The notes under the pieces were generated by a model. The model did no database searches. It saw only the letters and a program-made list of their open reading frames with translations, and was not told where the DNA came from. The translations under genes and the position numbers were made by a program. From assembly GCF_021353265.1 (NCBI RefSeq), contig NZ_JAJTWU010000003.1, positions 739,273-803,272 of the forward strand: 64,000 nucleotides of DNA, read 5' to 3'. Position 1 is the stretch's first letter. Every line of letters starts with the position of its first letter. Positions 7,560-16,934 of this stretch are shown here, piece after piece. The stretch is from Pelomonas cellulosilytica (GTDB lineage: Bacteria; Pseudomonadota; Gammaproteobacteria; Burkholderiales; Burkholderiaceae_C).

Positions 7560-8303
7560 ATGTACAAGCTCGTCCTCATCCGCCACGGCGAATCGACCTG
7601 GAACCTGGAAAACCGCTTCACCGGCTGGACCGACGTGGACCTGACGCCCACCGGTGTCGAGCAGGCCAAGCAGTCCGGCCGACTGCTGAAGGAGGCCGGC
7701 TACGACTTCGACATCGCGTTCACGTCGGTGCTCAAGCGCGCCGTCTGGACGCTCTGGTACAGCCTGGACCAGATGGACCGCACCTGGCTGCCGGTGCGCC
7801 ATAGCTGGCGCCTGAATGAGCGCCACTACGGGGCGCTGCAGGGCCTCAACAAGGCCGACATGGCCAAGCAGTACGGCGACGAGCAGGTGCTGATCTGGCG
7901 CCGGAGCTACGACACGCCGCCGCCGGCGCTGGAGGCGACCGACCCGCGCAGCGAACGCGCTGACCGCCGCTATGCCGGCCTGCAGGACGGCGAGGTGCCG
8001 CTGACCGAATGCCTGAAAGACACCGTCGCCCGCGTGCTGCCGTTCTGGAACGACACCATCGCGCCGACGATCAAGAGTGGCCAGCGCGTGCTGATCGCCG
8101 CGCACGGCAACAGCATCCGCGCGCTGGTGAAGTACCTCGACAACATCGCGGATGACGCCATCGTCGGCGTCAACATCCCCAACGGCATCCCGCTCGTCTA
8201 TGAACTCGACGAGAACCTGAAGCCGATCAAGAGCTACTACCTCGGCGACCCCGAGGCCGCCGCCAAGGCGGCCGCCGCGGTGGCTAACCAGGGCAAGGCC
8301 TGA
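7560..8303 (+). CDS. gpmA: 2,3-bisphosphoglycerate-dependent phosphoglycerate mutase
   Basis: A 247-residue cofactor-dependent phosphoglycerate mutase, interconverting 2- and 3-phosphoglycerate in glycolysis/gluconeogenesis. The phosphohistidine signature [10 protein letters not shown] (H9) opens the protein; the second catalytic histidine is in [10 protein letters not shown] near residue 182, and [10 protein letters not shown] and [12 protein letters not shown] are diagnostic of the dPGM family. It diverges from the rhodanese gene with an 88-bp gap that should hold both promoters. Confidence 0.95.
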   Translation: MYKLVLIRHGESTWNLENRFTGWTDVDLTPTGVEQAKQSGRLLKEAGYDFDIAFTSVLKRAVWTLWYSLDQMDRTWLPVRHSWRLNERHYGALQGLNKADMAKQYGDEQVLIWRRSYDTPPPALEATDPRSERADRRYAGLQDGEVPLTECLKDTVARVLPFWNDTIAPTIKSGQRVLIAAHGNSIRALVKYLDNIADDAIVGVNIPNGIPLVYELDENLKPIKSYYLGDPEAAAKAAAAVANQGKA

Positions 8304-8347
8304 ACGGCTGACCGGCTGACCGTGGGGCGGCAGGCGCGGGGCATCCG

Positions 8348-9100
8348 ATGATTCCCGCGCACCTCGCCGCCAACCTCGACTGGCTCTACACCGAGCGGCC
8401 CTACCTGGGCCGCCCCGACGCGGCCCGGGCCGACGGTTTCTCGGCCGTCGAACTGCAGCAGCCGCACCTGCACGACACCGCGTCGCTGCAGGCGGCGCTG
8501 GCCGGCTTGCGGGTCGCCCTCATCAACGCGCCGGCAGGCGACTGGGCGGCCGGCGAGCGCGGCTTCGCCGCCCTGCCCGGCCGGGAGGCGGATTTTCGCG
8601 AGGCGACGCTGCGCGGGCTGGATCTGGCCGCGCGGCTGGGCGCCGGCCGCGTGCACCTGCTGTCAGGCCTGGCCGACGACACGCCGGCTCACCGCGCCAC
8701 CTGGCTGGCCAACCTCCGCTGGGCCGCAGAGCAATCATCCCTGCCGCTGGTTGTCGAGCCGATCAACCGGCGCGACATGCCCGGCTACTTCCTGCATCGC
8801 CAGGCCCAGGCACTGGATCTGCTGGCGCAGCTGGCGAGTCCGCGCGTGACGCTGCAGCTGGACCTCTACCACTGCCGCATCGCGGAGGGCGAGTCGCTGA
8901 GCCACCTGACGCGCGCGCTGGACCTGGGTGTGCTGGGCCATGTGCAGCTGGCCGGTGTCGACGGCCGCCACGAGCCCGAGGCGGACGAGTACGCGCGGGA
9001 GCTGACGCTGCTGGCGTCGCGCGCATGGGTCGGCCACGTCGGCCTGGAATACCGCCCGCGCACCGTCACGAGCGCAGGCCTTGCATGGCTGCGCTGCTGA
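8348..9100 (+). CDS. Hydroxypyruvate isomerase-like TIM-barrel protein
   Basis: A 250-residue protein of the AP endonuclease 2/xylose isomerase-like superfamily, closest in pattern to the Hyi/OtnI group: an early ADGFSAVELQQP strand, a catalytic-type glutamate in VVEPINRRDMPGYFL near residue 138, a metal-ligand region LQLDLYHCRIAEGE near 178 and a final GLEYRP near 238. Such proteins isomerise hydroxypyruvate to tartronate semialdehyde or related 2-oxo-sugar acids. It follows gpmA by 44 bp in the same direction, suggesting an operon. The substrate is inferred only from the family. Confidence 0.75.
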   Translation: MIPAHLAANLDWLYTERPYLGRPDAARADGFSAVELQQPHLHDTASLQAALAGLRVALINAPAGDWAAGERGFAALPGREADFREATLRGLDLAARLGAGRVHLLSGLADDTPAHRATWLANLRWAAEQSSLPLVVEPINRRDMPGYFLHRQAQALDLLAQLASPRVTLQLDLYHCRIAEGESLSHLTRALDLGVLGHVQLAGVDGRHEPEADEYARELTLLASRAWVGHVGLEYRPRTVTSAGLAWLRC

Positions 9101-9106
9101 CGACGG

Positions 9107-10648
9107 TCAGAGCCTGAACCGCTGCATCGCCTCGACGAGGCTCTGCGCCTGCCCTTGCAGGCTCGAGGCAGCGGCGGCGATTTCCTCCACCATGGCCGCG
9201 TTCTGCTGCGTGGAGCTGTCGATCTGCGACACCGACGACGACACCTGCGACACGCCCTGCGCCTGCTCGGCGCACGCGGCGCTGATGTCGCTCACGAGCG
9301 CACTGACACGGCGAATCGCGGCGACCACCTCATCCATCGTCGAGCCGGCATTGCTGACCAGCGCCGTGCCCGCCTCCACCTGATCCACGCTCGCGGCAAT
9401 GAGCTGCTTGATCTCCCGCGCCGCCTCGGCGCTGCGCGAGGCCAGCGAACGCACCTCACCGGCCACGACCGCGAAGCCGCGCCCCTGCTCGCCGGCACGC
9501 GCCGCCTCGACAGCCGCATTCAGCGCCAGGATGTTGGTCTGGAAGGCGATGCCATCGATGACGCCGATGATGTCGGCGATGCGGCGCGAACTGCTGTGGA
9601 TGCCGGTCATCGTCTTGACCACATCGGCCACGACGGCCCCGCCGCGCTCGGCAATGTCGGCCGCCGAGACGGCCAGGCGATTCGCCTCGCTGGCTGAATG
9701 GGCCGTGTTGCCGACGGTGCCATTGAGCTCGTCCATGACGCTGGCCGCGCCCTGCACACTGGAGGCGGTCTGCTCGGTGCGCTGGCTGAGGTCCTGGTTG
9801 CCGGCCGCGACTTCACGGCAGGACAGCTGGATGCTGTCCGACGAGTCGCGCACCTGAGAGATGGCGCCCTGCAGGCTCACGCGCATCTGTTCGAGCGACT
9901 CCAGCATGCCGGCGATCTCATCGCGTCCTTCCACGTCAACGCGCACGGTCAGGTCGCCGGCGGCAATGGCGCCCACCAGGCGCGACGCCTGCGACACCGG
10001 GCCGGTGACGGAACGGGTCAGGATCCACGCGCCCACGGTACCCACGGCCAAGGCCAGCGCGCCGAGCAGCGCGATCCGCCACTGCGCCGCTTCCGTGGCG
10101 TGGTCCACCCCCTTGGCCATGTCGTCGAGGATCTGGCGCTGCTGCTGCCAGTAGACCTTCATCTGGTCAAGCAGCGCCTCGGCGGGCAGGCGGAACTCGC
10201 TGTCGAAGACCTCGGCAATGCGTTTCTCGTCGCCCGCCTTCTTCAACGCCGCGATCTTGTCGCGGGCGGCCTGGTAGCGCGCGCGAGCTTCGGTCAGTTC
10301 CTTGACAACCCGCTTCTCTTCGTCGGACTTGGGCAGGCCATCCAGCGTCTTGATGATCTCGCTGCCCCGCGCACTGGCCACCTTGACGTCATTGGCGAAG
10401 TAGTCGGCCAGGCTCGGGTCGGTGCTCTTGGCGATGGCCGTGTAGCGCTTCACGCCCACCAGCGTCAGCATGTACCACTCGCTGACGAGGCGCTCCTTCT
10501 GCAGCGGCGTGGCCATCATCTCGCGGGTGTCCGCGGCTGCACGACTGAGGCTGTAGCAGCCGATGCCCATCATCAATGCGAGCAACAGCAGCACGGCGCC
10601 AAAACCGCCGGCGAGCCGGGCTGAGAGCTTGAAATCATTCAGACGCAT
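9107..10648 (-). CDS. Methyl-accepting chemotaxis protein
   Basis: A 513-residue transmembrane chemoreceptor. From N to C: a membrane segment (about residues 12-32, [15 protein letters not shown]), a periplasmic four-helix-bundle sensor (about 33-185), a second membrane segment (about 190-212, [19 protein letters not shown]), a HAMP domain (about 213-265) and the signalling hairpin with [20 protein letters not shown] and [12 protein letters not shown] near 385-420. Start chosen at [12 protein letters not shown] (10648), preceded by GAGGATTCCG, a good ribosome-binding site. The gene stands alone, convergent with the isomerase-like gene. The ligand cannot be told. It lacks an obvious C-terminal CheR/CheB-binding pentapeptide (ends QRFRL). 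Confidence 0.9.
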   Translation of the reverse strand: MRLNDFKLSARLAGGFGAVLLLLALMMGIGCYSLSRAAADTREMMATPLQKERLVSEWYMLTLVGVKRYTAIAKSTDPSLADYFANDVKVASARGSEIIKTLDGLPKSDEEKRVVKELTEARARYQAARDKIAALKKAGDEKRIAEVFDSEFRLPAEALLDQMKVYWQQQRQILDDMAKGVDHATEAAQWRIALLGALALAVGTVGAWILTRSVTGPVSQASRLVGAIAAGDLTVRVDVEGRDEIAGMLESLEQMRVSLQGAISQVRDSSDSIQLSCREVAAGNQDLSQRTEQTASSVQGAASVMDELNGTVGNTAHSASEANRLAVSAADIAERGGAVVADVVKTMTGIHSSSRRIADIIGVIDGIAFQTNILALNAAVEAARAGEQGRGFAVVAGEVRSLASRSAEAAREIKQLIAASVDQVEAGTALVSNAGSTMDEVVAAIRRVSALVSDISAACAEQAQGVSQVSSSVSQIDSSTQQNAAMVEEIAAAASSLQGQAQSLVEAMQRFRL

Positions 10649-10782
10649 CGGAATCCTCGGCTCGATGACAGCAACAGCAGCTGACTGTGCCGTCTGACGT
10701 GACCGCATGGCGCGTGAGAAATGATCAGGCCCGTGCAACATTCAGCAAAACGCGCGCTCGGGCGCGGTTGCCGATGCGGGCT

Positions 10783-11514
10783 TCACAACAACTGATGCGC
10801 GATCTCGGTGCGCAGCCGCTCAGCCAGGTCGCGGCGCTCCGCGCCAGCGGCCGTCACGGGCGGCAGGAGCTTCACCTCAATGCCAAGGCCGCGCGCCGCG
10901 GCAATGCGCCACAGGCTCTGCACCAGCGTCGTGTCGCCGATGAACTGAGCCGCGGAGCTGAAGCGCTCACCCGGCTCGTGCCAGCGCAGCGCGACGGGCA
11001 GCACCGGTGCGTCGATCGAAATCGCCGCCTGCAGCAGGTTGGCATGGAAAGGTAGCAACGCCGGGCCGGCGCCCGTCGTGCCTTCCGGAAAGACCGCGAC
11101 GCAGTCGCCGGCCTGCAAGGCGGCCGCCGTCTGGTGCACCACGCGCAACGCGTCGCGCTTGCTGCTGCGCTCGATGAACAAAGTGCCCACGCCTTCGACC
11201 AGCGTGCCGACGAGCGGCCAGTGCCTCACGTCCGACTTGGACACGAAGCGCGCCTGCGGCAGCACGGCATGCACGGCGGCGATATCCAGCCACGACACAT
11301 GGTTGGCCACCAGCAAGTGACCGGCGGGCAGGGCCTGGCCCTGCACCCGCTGCGTGATGCCGAGCAGCCGCAGCGTCTTCTGCGACCACCACTGGACGAG
11401 CGCCTGGCGCTCAGCGGCGCTGAGCAGCTCGAAGCGCCGCTTGACGATCCACAGGCCGTGCAGCACATGCGGCGCCAGGCGGGCGAGCCGCCAGACGGCG
11501 ACCGCAGCCCTCAT
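10783..11514 (-). CDS. 1-acyl-sn-glycerol-3-phosphate acyltransferase-like protein (PlsC family)
   Basis: A 243-residue lysophospholipid acyltransferase. The catalytic HX4D motif is NHVSWLD near residues 70-76 and the substrate-binding block is FPEGTT near 143-148. The family transfers acyl groups to lysophosphatidic acid or related lipids at the inner membrane. Its start overlaps the stop of the upstream dihydroorotase-like gene by 4 bp (11511-11514), so it is translationally coupled to the pyr cluster, a common Burkholderiales arrangement. It may be a second PlsC paralogue or an ornithine-lipid type enzyme. Confidence 0.85.
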   Translation of the reverse strand: MRAAVAVWRLARLAPHVLHGLWIVKRRFELLSAAERQALVQWWSQKTLRLLGITQRVQGQALPAGHLLVANHVSWLDIAAVHAVLPQARFVSKSDVRHWPLVGTLVEGVGTLFIERSSKRDALRVVHQTAAALQAGDCVAVFPEGTTGAGPALLPFHANLLQAAISIDAPVLPVALRWHEPGERFSSAAQFIGDTTLVQSLWRIAAARGLGIEVKLLPPVTAAGAERRDLAERLRTEIAHQLL

Positions 11515-12815
11515 TGAGCCTCGTAGGCCACGTGGCCGGCCACCAACGTGCAGCGCACGCGCGCCGGGAGTTCGAAGCCGCTGGACGCATACGCGAACGG
11601 CGTGTGCTTGCCCTGGCTGGCGAGCTTGTCGGGCGTGACGGCCCAGCTGGCGCCCGCGTCGAAGACGCAGACATCCGCCACGCCTCCTTCGACAAGACGG
11701 CCGGCGCTCGCCGACAGCGACCCGAGCGCGCTACCCAGCACGCGCACCGGCTCCGCCGTGACGACCGCCAGCGCCCGCGCCAGCGGCAAGCCAGAGTCCT
11801 GCGCCCAGCGCAGCGCCAGGCTCAGCAGCAGCTCCAGCCCCGTCGCGCCCGGCGTCGCCTCGGCGAAGGGCACGGCCTTCTCGTCGGTCGTCACGGGCAT
11901 GTGGTCGGACACCAGCGCATCCAGCGTGCCGTCGGCCAGGCCGGCGCGCAGCGCATCGCGGTCGCGTCCCTGGCGCAGCGGCGGCGTCAGGCGCATCGCG
12001 GAGTCGAAGTAGCCGATGTCCACGTCGCTCAGGTGCAGCGAGTTGATGGACACGTCGGCCGTGAGCGGCAGACCTTCCTGCTTGGCCGCGCGCACGAGCG
12101 CCACGCCCGCGGCGCTGGACAGCCGGCACAGGTGCACGCGGGCGCCCGTCGCTCGAACCAGCTCGAAGATCGTGTGCAGCGCGACCGTCTCGGCGCTGAC
12201 CGGCACACCCGACAGCCCCAGCCGCGTGGCGACCGAGCCGCTGGCCGCCACGCCGCCGCCGAGCCACGCATCCTGCGGGCGCAGCCAGACGGTGTAGCCG
12301 TAGGTGGCCGCGTATTGCAGCGCGCGGTGCAGCACCTGCGTGTCCTTGATCGCCACCTCGGCCTGAGAGAAGCCGATGCAGCCGGCCTCGGTCAGCTCGG
12401 CCATCTCGGTGAGCGCAGCGCCATCCAGCTGGCGCGTCAGCGCGCCGAGCGGGAACAGCCGGCAGCGGCTCAGCTTGCGGGCACGGAACTTCAGCATCTC
12501 CACCAGCCCGGGCTCGTCCAGCACGGGGTCGGTGTCGGGCGGGCAGACGAGGCTGGTGACGCCACCGGCCGCCGCAGCGGCGAGTTCGCTTTCGAGCAGA
12601 CCTTCGTGCTCATGGCCCGGCTCGCGCAGGCGGGCGCACAAGTCGACGAGGCCCGGCGCGACGATGAGGCCGGCGGCATCGATGGTGCGGTCGGCGCCGA
12701 AGTCCGACACGTCGCCCAGGTGGACGATGCGACCGTTGGCGATGGCGACATCGCCGACACGGTCGAGGTTGGAGGCCGGGTCGATGAGGCGGCCGTTCTT
12801 GATCAGGATCTTCAT
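11511..12815 (-). CDS. pyrX: Dihydroorotase-like protein, predicted catalytically inactive (PyrX type)
   Basis: A 434-residue protein of the class I dihydroorotase family, following pyrB directly. The fold landmarks are there (VAPGLVDL near residue 57, LVCPPDTDP near 92), but the metal ligands are not: the HxH of the 'DLHxHLREPG' motif is replaced (DLCARLREPG), the metal-binding lysine/histidine region is altered, HVST-like is HLCRLSSAAG, and the catalytic 'TDHAPH' is SDHMPVTTDE. This is the pattern of the non-catalytic PyrC'/PyrX that stabilises aspartate carbamoyltransferase dodecamers in Pseudomonas and relatives. A separate active dihydroorotase would then be needed elsewhere. Confidence 0.85.
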   Translation of the reverse strand: MKILIKNGRLIDPASNLDRVGDVAIANGRIVHLGDVSDFGADRTIDAAGLIVAPGLVDLCARLREPGHEHEGLLESELAAAAAGGVTSLVCPPDTDPVLDEPGLVEMLKFRARKLSRCRLFPLGALTRQLDGAALTEMAELTEAGCIGFSQAEVAIKDTQVLHRALQYAATYGYTVWLRPQDAWLGGGVAASGSVATRLGLSGVPVSAETVALHTIFELVRATGARVHLCRLSSAAGVALVRAAKQEGLPLTADVSINSLHLSDVDIGYFDSAMRLTPPLRQGRDRDALRAGLADGTLDALVSDHMPVTTDEKAVPFAEATPGATGLELLLSLALRWAQDSGLPLARALAVVTAEPVRVLGSALGSLSASAGRLVEGGVADVCVFDAGASWAVTPDKLASQGKHTPFAYASSGFELPARVRCTLVAGHVAYEAQ

Positions 12816-12818
12816 GTG

Positions 12819-13784
12819 TCAGGCCTCATTCCCAGCCAGGATCGCCATCACCGCCATGCGCACCGCGATGCCGAAGGTGACCTGCGGCAGGATCACGCTG
12901 CTCTTGCCGTCCGCCACTTCGGACGCGATTTCCACGCCGCGGTTGATGGGGCCGGGGTGCATGACGATGGCGTCGGGCTTGGCCAGCGCGAGCTTCTCCG
13001 GCGTCAGCCCGAAGTGCTTGAAGAACTCCCCGCTGCTCGGCAGCATGCCGCCGTTCATGCGCTCGTTCTGCAGGCGCAGCATGATGACGACGTCGGCGTC
13101 CTTCACGCCCTCGGCCATGTCGTGGCAGACGCGCACGCCCATCTCGCGCAGGTCGCCGGGCACCAGCGTCTTGGGGCCGACGGCGCGGATCTCGGGCACG
13201 CCGAGGATGTTCAGCGCGTGGATGTCCGAGCGCGCCACGCGCGAATGGACGATGTCGCCGACGATCGCCACGGTCAGGTTGCGGAAGTCCTTCTTGAAGT
13301 GCCGGATCGTGTACATGTCCAGCAGGCCCTGCGTCGGGTGCGCATGGCGGCCGTCGCCGGCGTTGACGACATGCACATGCGGCGCACAGTGCTGGGCGAT
13401 CAGGTGCGGCGCGCCACTTTCGCTGTGGCGCACGACGAACATGTCGGCGTGCATGGCGCTGAGGTTGGCCACCGTGTCCAGCAGCGTCTCGCCCTTGGCG
13501 GTGGAGCTGCGCGCGATGTCGAGGTTGATGACGTCGGCGCTCAGGCGCTTGGCGGCGATCTCGAAGGTGGTGCGGGTGCGCGTGCTGTTCTCGAAGAACA
13601 GGTTGAACACCGACTTGCCGCGCAGCAGCGGCACCTTCTTGACCTCGCGGTCGTTGACGGACAGGAAGCTGCCGGCGGTGTCCAGGATCTGCTCGATGAC
13701 CGCGCGCGGCAGGCCTTCGATGGACAGCAGGTGGAGCAGCTCGCCGTGCTTGTTCAGTTGGGGATTTCGTTTGGACAGCATCAC
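12819..13784 (-). CDS. pyrB: Aspartate carbamoyltransferase catalytic subunit
   Basis: A 321-residue PyrB, condensing carbamoyl phosphate and aspartate in pyrimidine synthesis. The carbamoyl-phosphate motif [13 protein letters not shown] (about residues 62-74), [10 protein letters not shown] (about 118-127), [12 protein letters not shown] (about 147-158) and [10 protein letters not shown] (about 276-285) are intact. It lies between pyrR (4-bp overlap) and pyrX (3-bp gap), so the three are one operon. Absence of pyrI here and the adjacent pyrX fit the class A (Pseudomonas type) enzyme. Confidence 0.95.
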   Translation of the reverse strand: MMLSKRNPQLNKHGELLHLLSIEGLPRAVIEQILDTAGSFLSVNDREVKKVPLLRGKSVFNLFFENSTRTRTTFEIAAKRLSADVINLDIARSSTAKGETLLDTVANLSAMHADMFVVRHSESGAPHLIAQHCAPHVHVVNAGDGRHAHPTQGLLDMYTIRHFKKDFRNLTVAIVGDIVHSRVARSDIHALNILGVPEIRAVGPKTLVPGDLREMGVRVCHDMAEGVKDADVVIMLRLQNERMNGGMLPSSGEFFKHFGLTPEKLALAKPDAIVMHPGPINRGVEIASEVADGKSSVILPQVTFGIAVRMAVMAILAGNEA

Positions 13785-14269
13785 TTCACCTCAAAGCGGA
13801 AGCGACCGTCGTCGCCGCGCGCCAGCCGCAGCTTTTGGTCGGCGCCCAGCGTCACGCGCGCCGCGGAAAACGCCGGCTCGATGGGCAACTGCCGGCCACC
13901 GCGGTCCACCAGCACGGCCAGCTGCACGCTGGCCGGGCGGCCGAAGTCGAACAGCTCGTTGAGCACCGCGCGCGTCGTGCGGCCGGTGTAGAGCACGTCG
14001 TCGATCAGCACCACGTCGCGGCCATTCACATCGAAGGGCAGCGAGGTGTGGTCGGCCTTGGCCAGGCCGCGCGAACCGAAGTCGTCGCGGTGCATGACGC
14101 TGGAGATCGTGCCGGCGTCCGGCACGCCGAGGTCGGCGGCGAGGCGTTCGGCCAGCCAGGCACCGCCGCTCCAGATGCCGACAAGGGCGGTGTCGGCGGT
14201 CAGCAGGCGCTGCACGCCGCGCTTGAGCTCGAGGTACAAGGCCTCGGCATCGAGCTTGAGGTCGCTCAT
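13781..14269 (-). CDS. pyrR: Bifunctional pyrimidine operon regulator/uracil phosphoribosyltransferase
   Basis: A 162-residue PyrR-family phosphoribosyltransferase. The PRPP loop [18 protein letters not shown] lies near residues 93-110, and [14 protein letters not shown] near 26-40. In Bacillus PyrR binds UMP and attenuates pyr mRNA; in proteobacteria a regulatory role is less established and it may act mainly as a weak uracil phosphoribosyltransferase. It overlaps ruvX and pyrB by 4 bp on either side, making the algH-ruvX-pyrR-pyrB-pyrX-plsC run tightly coupled. Confidence 0.9.
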   Translation of the reverse strand: MSDLKLDAEALYLELKRGVQRLLTADTALVGIWSGGAWLAERLAADLGVPDAGTISSVMHRDDFGSRGLAKADHTSLPFDVNGRDVVLIDDVLYTGRTTRAVLNELFDFGRPASVQLAVLVDRGGRQLPIEPAFSAARVTLGADQKLRLARGDDGRFRFEVK

Positions 14270-14667
14270 GGGTGTTCCCTGAAGAATTGTTCGAGGATGA
14301 GGGCCGCCGCGGCAGCGTCCACGTCGTGGGCGCCTTCGCTTTCGGCCTCGACGCTGGTGTAGCGCTCGTCCACTTCGAAGACCGGCAGGTGGTAGCGCCC
14401 GGCCAGGCGGCGGCCGAAGTTCTGCGCCTTGCCGGTCATCTCGTGGGCCGCGCCATCGGGATGGCGCGGCACGCCGATGACGAGGGCGTCGGGCTGCCAG
14501 GTGCGGATGAGGGCCGCGATGGCGTCGAAGTCGCCGCCCTTGACGGTGCCGCGCGGCTCGGCCGCGCCCAGCAGGCGCGTGCCGCTGGCCACGCCGATGC
14601 GGCGAAGGCCGAAATCAAAAGCAAGAAAGGACTGCAGGGTCGACGCGGCCCGGCGCTCAGCGCTCAC
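14266..14667 (-). CDS. ruvX: Putative pre-16S rRNA nuclease / Holliday junction resolvase-like protein YqgF
   Basis: A 133-residue RNase H-like protein. The start is a GTG at 14665-14667 that overlaps the algH stop (GTGA), giving VSAERRAASTLQSF before the conserved FDFGLRRIGVA (first catalytic aspartate). Other family marks: VIGVPRHPDG near 65-75, DERYTSVEAE near 100-110 and the final catalytic aspartate in HDVDAAAAALILEQ. E. coli YqgF matures the 5' end of 16S rRNA. The algH-ruvX-pyrR order is widespread in beta- and gammaproteobacteria. Confidence 0.92.
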   Translation of the reverse strand: MSAERRAASTLQSFLAFDFGLRRIGVASGTRLLGAAEPRGTVKGGDFDAIAALIRTWQPDALVIGVPRHPDGAAHEMTGKAQNFGRRLAGRYHLPVFEVDERYTSVEAESEGAHDVDAAAAALILEQFFREHP

Positions 14668-15251
14668 GCGTGCCCCGCGTCTGCGCTGAGCATGCGCGGA
14701 TCGATACCCAGCAGGCCCAGGGCTTTCTCGTAGCGCAGTTCGACCGGCGTGTCGAAGATGATGGCCGGCGAGGCGTCCACGTTGAGCCAGCCGTTGCGGC
14801 CGATCTCTTCTTCGAGCTGTCCGGCGGCCCAGCCGCTGTAGCCCAGCGTGACCAGCAGCTTGCGCGGGCCGGCGCCGTTGGACAGCGCCTCCAGCACGTC
14901 GCGGCTGGTCGTCATCTCCAGGCCGCCCGGCACGGCCAGCGTCGCGTTGTAGTGGCCGCCCTGCTCGTCCAGCGGCTCGTGCAGCACGAAGCCGCGGTCG
15001 GTCTGCACCGGGCCGCCGTAGTAGACCGGCGTCTCGGCCAGCGGGTCGGCGGGCGGGCTCAGCTCGACTTTTTCGAACAGCGTGCCCAGCGTCAGCGAGG
15101 TCGGCTTGTTGACGACCAGCCCCAGCGCGCCGTTGTCGTTGTGCTCGCACAGGTAGACGACGGTTCCCGCGAAGGCCTCGTCGGCCATGCCGGGCATGGC
15201 GATGAGGAACTGGTTGGTCAGGGAAATCCGGTCGGCGGCCATAAGAGGCAT
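14664..15251 (-). CDS. algH: AlgH/YqgE family protein (UPF0301)
   Basis: A 195-residue YqgE/AlgH-family protein. Conserved blocks: LTNQFLIAMPGM, TVVYLCEHNDNGALGLVVNK, YYGGPVQTDRGFVLH, and LGYSGWAAGQLEEEI. The biochemical role is not established; the name comes from an effect on alginate in Pseudomonas. Start at 15251 (MPLMAADRIS) is preferred because AGAGA precedes it; 15242 is an alternative. It diverges from the photolyase gene by 15 bp only, so regulatory sites overlap the coding starts. Confidence 0.92.
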   Translation of the reverse strand: MPLMAADRISLTNQFLIAMPGMADEAFAGTVVYLCEHNDNGALGLVVNKPTSLTLGTLFEKVELSPPADPLAETPVYYGGPVQTDRGFVLHEPLDEQGGHYNATLAVPGGLEMTTSRDVLEALSNGAGPRKLLVTLGYSGWAAGQLEEEIGRNGWLNVDASPAIIFDTPVELRYEKALGLLGIDPRMLSADAGHA

Positions 15252-15266
15252 TTTATTCTCTGGGCC

Positions 15267-16703
15267 ATGTCCGCCCCTTTCGACCGTGCTCTTGTCTGGT
15301 TCCGCCGCGACCTGCGCGTGGAGGACCAGGCCGCTCTCCACCACGCGCTGCGCAGCGCGAAGCAGGTGTTCTGCGCCTTCGTGCTGGACCGCGACATCCT
15401 CGACGCCCTGCCCCGCGCCGACCGCCGCGTCGAGTTCATCCTCGGCGCGCTGCAGGTGCTGGACGACGACCTGCGCCGCCTGGGCGGCGCGCTGATCGTC
15501 CGGCATGGCGTTGCGGCGGACGAGATCCCGAAGCTGGCGGCCGAGCTGGCCGTGCAGGCCGTGTTCGCGAACCACGACGACGAGCCGCAGGCACTGCAGC
15601 GCGACGCCCGTGTGGCGGACCGCCTGAAATCGTTCAGCGCCGAACTGCGCACATTCAAGGACCATGTCGTCTTCGAGCGCCGCGAGGTGCTGACGGCCAC
15701 CGGCGGCGCCTACGGCGTCTTCACGCCATACAAGAACGCCTGGTTGCGCAAGGTGGACGACTTCTACCTCAGCCCCTACCCCGTCGAGCGCCACGCCGCG
15801 GCGCTTGCGCCGAGCCCGCTCGCGACGGGCGTGCCGACGCTGCAGGCCATCGGCTTTGAGCCGGCCGGACTGACACCGCATGTCGGCCGGGGCAGCCGCG
15901 GCGCCGAGGAACTGCTGGACGATTTCCTCGACCGCATCGACCAGTACCACGAGAAGCGCGACTTCCCGGCCGTGAAGGGCCCCAGCTACCTCAGCGTCCA
16001 CCTGCGCTTCGGCACGGTCTCGATCCGTCGCCTCGCGCGGCTGGCCCACGCCCGCGCGACCGGCGGCGACCGCGGCGCGGAGGTCTGGCTGTCCGAGCTG
16101 ATCTGGCGGGACTTCTACCACCAGGTCATGCACCACCATCCGCACGCGATGACCTCGGCCTTCCGACCCGAGTACGACGCCATCGCCTGGGAGACCGGCG
16201 CGCTCGCCGACGAACACTTCGCGGCCTGGTGCGACGGCCGCACCGGCTTCCCGCTGGTGGACGCGGCGATGCGCCAGCTGAACCAGACCGGCTACATGCA
16301 CAACCGGCTGCGCATGGTGACGGCCAGCTTCCTGACCAAGGACCTGGGGCTGGACTGGCGGCGCGGCGAGGCCTGGTTCGCGCAGCAGCTGCTGGACTTC
16401 GACCTCGCTGCCAACAACGGCGGCTGGCAATGGGCCAGCAGCAGCGGCTGTGACGCGCAGCCCTATTTCCGCATCTTCAATCCGACGAGCCAGAGCGAGA
16501 AGTTCGACCCCCAGGGCCGCTTCATCCGCCGCTACTGCCCCGAACTGGCCGAACTGGACGACAAAGCCATTCACGCGCCGTGGGAGCGGGCGCCGCTGGC
16601 GATGCAGGGCGGCGGCTACCCGCGCCCCGTCGTGGACCATGCGGTCGCCCGGGAACGCACGCTGGCGCGCTACGCGGTCGTCAAGAGCCGGGCCGTGCGG
16701 TGA
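15267..16703 (+). CDS. phrB: Deoxyribodipyrimidine photolyase (cryptochrome/photolyase family)
   Basis: A 478-residue class I photolyase that repairs UV pyrimidine dimers with blue light. It begins MSAPFDRALVWFRRDLRVED, the antenna-domain signature. The FAD-binding part has TGFPLVDAAMRQL, TGYMHNRLRMVTASFL near residues 350-365, and NNGGWQWASSSGCDAQPYFRIFNP near 385-408, all characteristic of CPD photolyases with intact tryptophans. Length is normal. The 3' end overlaps a small opposite-strand ORF by 23 bp. Confidence 0.93.
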   Translation: MSAPFDRALVWFRRDLRVEDQAALHHALRSAKQVFCAFVLDRDILDALPRADRRVEFILGALQVLDDDLRRLGGALIVRHGVAADEIPKLAAELAVQAVFANHDDEPQALQRDARVADRLKSFSAELRTFKDHVVFERREVLTATGGAYGVFTPYKNAWLRKVDDFYLSPYPVERHAAALAPSPLATGVPTLQAIGFEPAGLTPHVGRGSRGAEELLDDFLDRIDQYHEKRDFPAVKGPSYLSVHLRFGTVSIRRLARLAHARATGGDRGAEVWLSELIWRDFYHQVMHHHPHAMTSAFRPEYDAIAWETGALADEHFAAWCDGRTGFPLVDAAMRQLNQTGYMHNRLRMVTASFLTKDLGLDWRRGEAWFAQQLLDFDLAANNGGWQWASSSGCDAQPYFRIFNPTSQSEKFDPQGRFIRRYCPELAELDDKAIHAPWERAPLAMQGGGYPRPVVDHAVARERTLARYAVVKSRAVR

Positions 16704-16848
16704 CGATGCGGACGGGTGGTACGCGGCCGTCGACTCTGCCGCCTTGCTCCCAGGTGTCGGCCATCGACCCCGGACCGGCGCCTCTGACCGCGTAAGACCA
16801 GACGACCAGCAGCAGGCACAGGGCCAGCAGTCGGACGACGCGCGGCAT
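16681..16848 (-). CDS. Small hypothetical membrane or exported peptide (55 aa)
   Basis: An ATG at 16846-16848 preceded by GAGGGCTCACG (good Shine-Dalgarno spacing) opens a 55-residue frame beginning MPRVVRLLALCLLLVVWSYA, a basic end followed by a hydrophobic helix, then a polar tail with WEQGGRVDGRVPPVRIVTARP. It looks like a small signal-anchored or periplasmic peptide. It overlaps the end of the photolyase gene on the opposite strand by 23 bp. No family recognised; the ribosome-binding site and hydrophobic profile argue that it is real, but it is short. Confidence 0.45.
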   Translation of the reverse strand: MPRVVRLLALCLLLVVWSYAVRGAGPGSMADTWEQGGRVDGRVPPVRIVTARPGS

Positions 16849-16934
16849 CGTGAGCCCTCGTCAGCGGCAGACGACCGCGGCGGCGCCGAGGCGTGACGGA
16901 GACCTCGAAGGCGTCATGCGCGGGCTCCGGCGCT

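Noticed and set aside
11514..13991. An open frame of 825 codons on the plus strand opposite pyrX-pyrB
   Set aside because: It is a shadow of the minus-strand genes: His/Arg/Ala/Gly-rich, with no family resemblance, and produced by the strong third-position G/C bias of the real genes.
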